Source: Trypanosoma brucei gambiense DAL972 (lineage: Eukaryota; Euglenozoa; Kinetoplastea; Trypanosomatida; Trypanosomatidae). Taken from it: a DNA stretch of 64,000 nt. The notes under the pieces were generated by a model, which saw only the letters and a program-made list of their open reading frames with translations, searched no databases and had not been told where the DNA came from. The stretch covers positions 1,550,001 to 1,614,000 of the forward strand of contig NC_026743.1 of the NCBI RefSeq assembly GCF_000210295.1, given 5' to 3'. Below are positions 60,753 to 64,000 of this stretch, in pieces. How positions within the stretch are numbered: position 1 is the stretch's first letter; each line of letters starts with the position of its first letter. The translations under genes were made by a program, and so were the position numbers.

Positions 60753-62985
60753 GATTGTTATTATTATTATTATTGTTATTTATTTTTTGTTTGTTTGTTT
60801 GTTTGTTTGTCTGTGCGGAAGAGAAGGTAAGTATTGGTGGGGATGTAGTACGAGAAGTAAGGAAGAGTTGGTAACTGGTTTCGGCAACGCTATGGGGCAG
60901 GTGAGGAAAGGATGGACTGCAAGTATGAGTTGTAGATGTCTACATATTTTTCTTGTTTTTTTTATTTTCTTCAACCACTCGCCCACTGTTGTCGTTTTTT
61001 TTTTTAAATTGTTCAGACTTCCCTTCTCTTTTTTTTTTTCACCCTTATCAACTTCAGGTGATGTGATGTGCCTACGTATTCATCCCACCTTCTTGCGAAT
61101 GGGTGATTAGGTAGTATTTACTTTGTTATGTGCACAACGTTGCTTTTCTTTTCTTTCACTTGCGCGTGTGGGCAATGCGAATTCATCTACGGTCGCCACC
61201 TTCATAAATGAAAAGACTCCTCCATTCGTTGCGTAGGGCTCGACACCTGTATATAAATGTTTATTTATGAACTGTTTTTTTTTTATGTTTGTGTGACAGT
61301 TGAAAGAAAGAGTTTTACATGCGCGGTTGTAGTTGGTGGTGTGTGGCCCGCCTTCATTTGGTGGGGTGAGTTGCCTCCGTTATTTTTGTACTAAAGAATG
61401 GCGATATTCATACCAACAAACATGAACGGGTGATGCTTGAAACAATCGGGGGAGACGGAGGGTCTACCCTTTTTTTTTTTTGCATCAAGGGGGATATCGT
61501 AAGGGAACGGGGTCAAGAACAACAGAGCAAACGGAAAAGAAAGAAATGCAACCCGACCGAAGTCAATAGTCGCTAATATTATTAATAAAATAGGCCGTTA
61601 TTCTCCTTGTTATTCTATTTCCCTCCTCCATTCTCTTTACTCTTTGTACCCTCTACCACACTAAAATTGGTTGGTAGGTTAAAGATGTTGTTGGTGTTGG
61701 GGGGAAATGAAATGTAACTGACAGGACAGCCAAAGATACAACAACAACAACAACAACAACAAGAACAGCAGCAGCAGCAATATTGCGAGACGGTCAAGGG
61801 AGAAAGGTGAAAGGAAGAGCAAAAAAACCAAGGGGAAGTAAAAATGTTGAACCTGAAAGAAATTTGCGGAATAAAAGGTTCACTCCCTGAGGGGACTAAC
61901 CGGATGGACTGAATTTTTTACGCACTGAATTTTGATCCTTTCCTTTTGACCCCCTCGCTTTGTTTTCCGTGGAAGTGACGAAGAAAGTTGCGTAGTGTGA
62001 GTGTATGTTTTTGTGGTGCTTCCGTGTGGTTGCGGTGAATAATTTTCCCCTACAACCGGCGGTTCTCTTTAATTTTTTTTTCCCCCTCCCTTCTTCTCCC
62101 TTCCTCTTTCCTATTGATTTTATAGCCTTATTCCGTAAGACCAAACACTACAAATCACCATGGACACATCCAAGCGTCACATTATTTCTCATCGCTCGGG
62201 GTTGTAAGGAATTCTGTTTTACCCGTTTTTTTTTCCCCCTCCACCGTTAACCCTCCTGTCCTCTAACTTTCCATTTCCTTCTCTCCACAGTTTTTTTATA
62301 CGAGTGGTGTACCCGTGCGTAAGAGCAGGCGAATTCAGGTTTATGTATATATGCATTCCTCTTTCTCTCTTTCTCTCTATATATATGTGTACATGTTTTC
62401 TTTTATTTGGTATTACCTTCGTGAACAGCTGCCTAATATGGTGGAAAATACTCTTTTTTTTTTCCCCTCTCTCTCTCTCCATTTTTGATTCTGCTACGGA
62501 AAAGGATATTAAGGAAGGAGGGAGGAGCGTAGTTCCACCTGAGAGACCGTACGACAAGTGCTAACAACCGGATAACGTCAGCTCAGAGAGGGAAGTAACG
62601 AAGAAGAGGGAGAGAACAGAACCCGAGTAACGAAATCGACATCGACATTAGGTAACACTTTCTGGAGGAATATTTGTCGTCTTCTTTAATATTATTTTTT
62701 TTTTTGTATTTTACGTGTTGCTCTTGTTTATCTTTCGTGTTCGCCTGGTTGGCAGCTGCGGGTGATTAAGAGTCATACGAAACAAAGGCGAGAGTGCAAG
62801 GAAAGGTCACACAGCAAACAGAAAAAAAAAATTACGATATTAATAGCAGGAGAAATACTCATACGCTGTTGGGTAAGCTCACAAAACGTTGTCGCAGCTG
62901 TACAATCCCCCCTACAAGCGCACACATTTATACGAGTAATAATCACCTAAACGCTACACGGGTTCAGGTGTGTAGGTGAGTACCA
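60753..62985 (+). other. 2.2 kb intergenic, low complexity
   Basis: It begins with TTA and TTTG repeats (60,759-60,812) right after the TPR stop codon. Multiple T runs of 9-13 follow. A CAA repeat leading into a CAG repeat lies at about 61,738-61,779. CT and TA repeats occur at 62,361-62,390. At the right end a long pyrimidine-rich tract (about 62,678-62,750) and AG (62,754-62,755) serve the last gene, with about 230 bases of predicted 5' UTR. ORFs here translate low-complexity DNA. No gene recognised. Confidence 0.55.
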
Positions 62986-64000
62986 ATGAGCTTAAGACTT
63001 GGTCAGCCGACATCCGAGCAGAGAAACCGACGGGTGTTTCTCCGCTTCACCCCCATTGTTAATGAGGGAACTGAAGAAGGCAAACTGTCCTCTAGCCTTT
63101 CAACAACTACGATGACTTCGAACACGTCATTAGTTGAGGAGCAGTCGCGCAATATCGCCACTAACGTCGATTCAACCCCCAAGTCAAGTATGCCACCTCT
63201 TCCTATCCCTGAAAAGATCGGGAGTAAAAGCAACACACCTCAGGGACTGCTGTCACCGCAGAAAGTCATGAAGGAAGAGGCAGGTGCCATGCAATCACCG
63301 GACAACATACGCTCCCCTGGAAATAGAAAAAAGAAAAATGATGAATCTCCTGTTCGACTAAGCACTGATTCCTTAACTCAGCAGGAGAGTATGCACCTTG
63401 GGACCATATACACTCGTTACGCCTCCTTTTCACCAAAGGAGGGTTGTTTGGTTAATCTCCTGAATGATGTCACTGGTGCGGGATCTGTTAGCGAATGTGA
63501 TGTGTGGCTTTACCAACTTGAAAATGTCTTGGGGGTGCCCCGCAGAGAACTGTGCGGCGGAACTCTTGGTATCAGGCCAGAATCATCTGAGTCCCCGAAA
63601 CAACAATCATATGGACCCAGACGCATGTTGACGTATGGTGAGGTGTTGCGTTTCGCAACCTGGTTGAAGTCTGCGCATAAAATGCGCATTGGACCAAGAC
63701 ATGCGTCACTGCCGTCTAATTCTACCCCGGTGAAAGGTGCAGGTAAAGCGGCCGATGACACACCAAGTAAGACTGCCACGCATTCCGGGCGAGAGATAAA
63801 AAAACTGGACGGCATTAAGAGGCCAAAAGAGAGTGCGAAGTTCAATATCGGCACTGGAAAGGGAAAGCGGGATAGTGGACCCTCCAGGCTGTTCACACCA
63901 ACTACGGGGAGTAGTGAAGTTCACATGCCCTCCATCGGCAAACGACCGGGTTCGACATCTGTTAGCACGACCACACGCGGTTACAATTTGGAGCTGCAAT
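62986..64000 (+). CDS. Hypothetical protein, 3' end beyond the window
   Basis: The plus-strand frame starts at an ATG (62,986) and stays open to the right edge, giving at least 338 codons. The sequence is MSLRLGQPTSEQ onward, rich in Ser, Thr, Pro, Lys and Gly, so largely disordered. One more structured segment is seen at about 138-180 (SMHLGTIYTRYASF and DVWLYQLENVLG) and 205-225 (YGEVLRFATWLKSAHKM). There are basic patches (GNRKKKN near 119 and GKGKRD near 292). No known domain in the visible part, although catalytic or other domains could follow outside the window. A long pyrimidine tract with AG at 62,754-62,755 is upstream. Confidence 0.8.
   Translation, partial: MSLRLGQPTSEQRNRRVFLRFTPIVNEGTEEGKLSSSLSTTTMTSNTSLVEEQSRNIATNVDSTPKSSMPPLPIPEKIGSKSNTPQGLLSPQKVMKEEAGAMQSPDNIRSPGNRKKKNDESPVRLSTDSLTQQESMHLGTIYTRYASFSPKEGCLVNLLNDVTGAGSVSECDVWLYQLENVLGVPRRELCGGTLGIRPESSESPKQQSYGPRRMLTYGEVLRFATWLKSAHKMRIGPRHASLPSNSTPVKGAGKAADDTPSKTATHSGREIKKLDGIKRPKESAKFNIGTGKGKRDSGPSRLFTPTTGSSEVHMPSIGKRPGSTSVSTTTRGYNLELQ

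Noticed and set aside
61738..61779. CAA/CAG repeat as a possible CRISPR-like or coding repeat
   Set aside because: It is a simple trinucleotide repeat in an intergenic region with no spacer structure.

Overview
The window looks like nuclear DNA of an African trypanosome, most likely Trypanosoma brucei (a chromosome 10 interval, judged from remembered gene order and not searched). The reasons are: long head-to-tail blocks of intron-free genes on one strand; a pyrimidine tract followed by an AG shortly upstream of most start codons, as expected for spliced-leader trans-splicing; and recognisable kinetoplastid proteins such as trypanin, mitochondrial HSP60, phosphomannomutase and ALG3.

Layout. 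From 1 to 21,087 every credible gene is on the minus strand: a very large unknown protein (cut by the left edge), an unknown basic Ser-rich protein, trypanin/DRC4, a coiled-coil protein, ribosomal protein L37a (eL43), an RNF5-like RING E3 ligase, a four-pass membrane protein, HSP60 (copy 1) and MSH6. From 33,824 to 64,000 every credible gene is on the plus strand: phosphomannomutase, an ALKBH4-type dioxygenase, a calcineurin-A-like phosphatase with broken catalytic motifs, a 3.5 kb stretch of fragmentary ORFs, a coiled-coil protein, a CFAP97/Hemingway protein, an amino acid transporter, HSP60 (copy 2), a Cdc20/Cdh1-like WD40 protein, ALG3, an intact PPP phosphatase, a protein pairing a PARP-type zinc finger with a PBZ finger, a DUF72 protein, a TPR protein and an unknown protein cut by the right edge.

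Between the two blocks lies a 12.7 kb divergent strand-switch region (21,088-33,823) with no convincing gene. The plus strand is A/C-rich on its left and T/G-rich on its right, with the change at roughly 26.8-27.7 kb. Homopolymer G runs point outward: a run of 18 C at 26,256-26,273 (G on the minus strand), and T-run/G-run pairs at 28,371-28,390, 32,865-32,893 and 33,383-33,402 on the plus strand. A 22-unit GT repeat starts at 28,025. This is the expected appearance of a bidirectional RNA polymerase II start region, and I regard it as the main regulatory element here.

The two HSP60 genes form an inverted repeat of about 2.03 kb (15,059-17,089 and 45,711-47,742) placed either side of the switch region. 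They encode the same 562-residue protein. Near-identity ends 17 bases before the ATG and about 325 bases after the stop, so the copies have separate upstream splice signals, which suggests recent gene conversion.

No CRISPR array, tRNA, rRNA or intact mobile element was seen. The genes are largely housekeeping or flagellar and share transcription rather than one pathway, although PMM and ALG3 both serve mannose-dependent glycosylation, and trypanin and the CFAP97 protein are both flagellar families.
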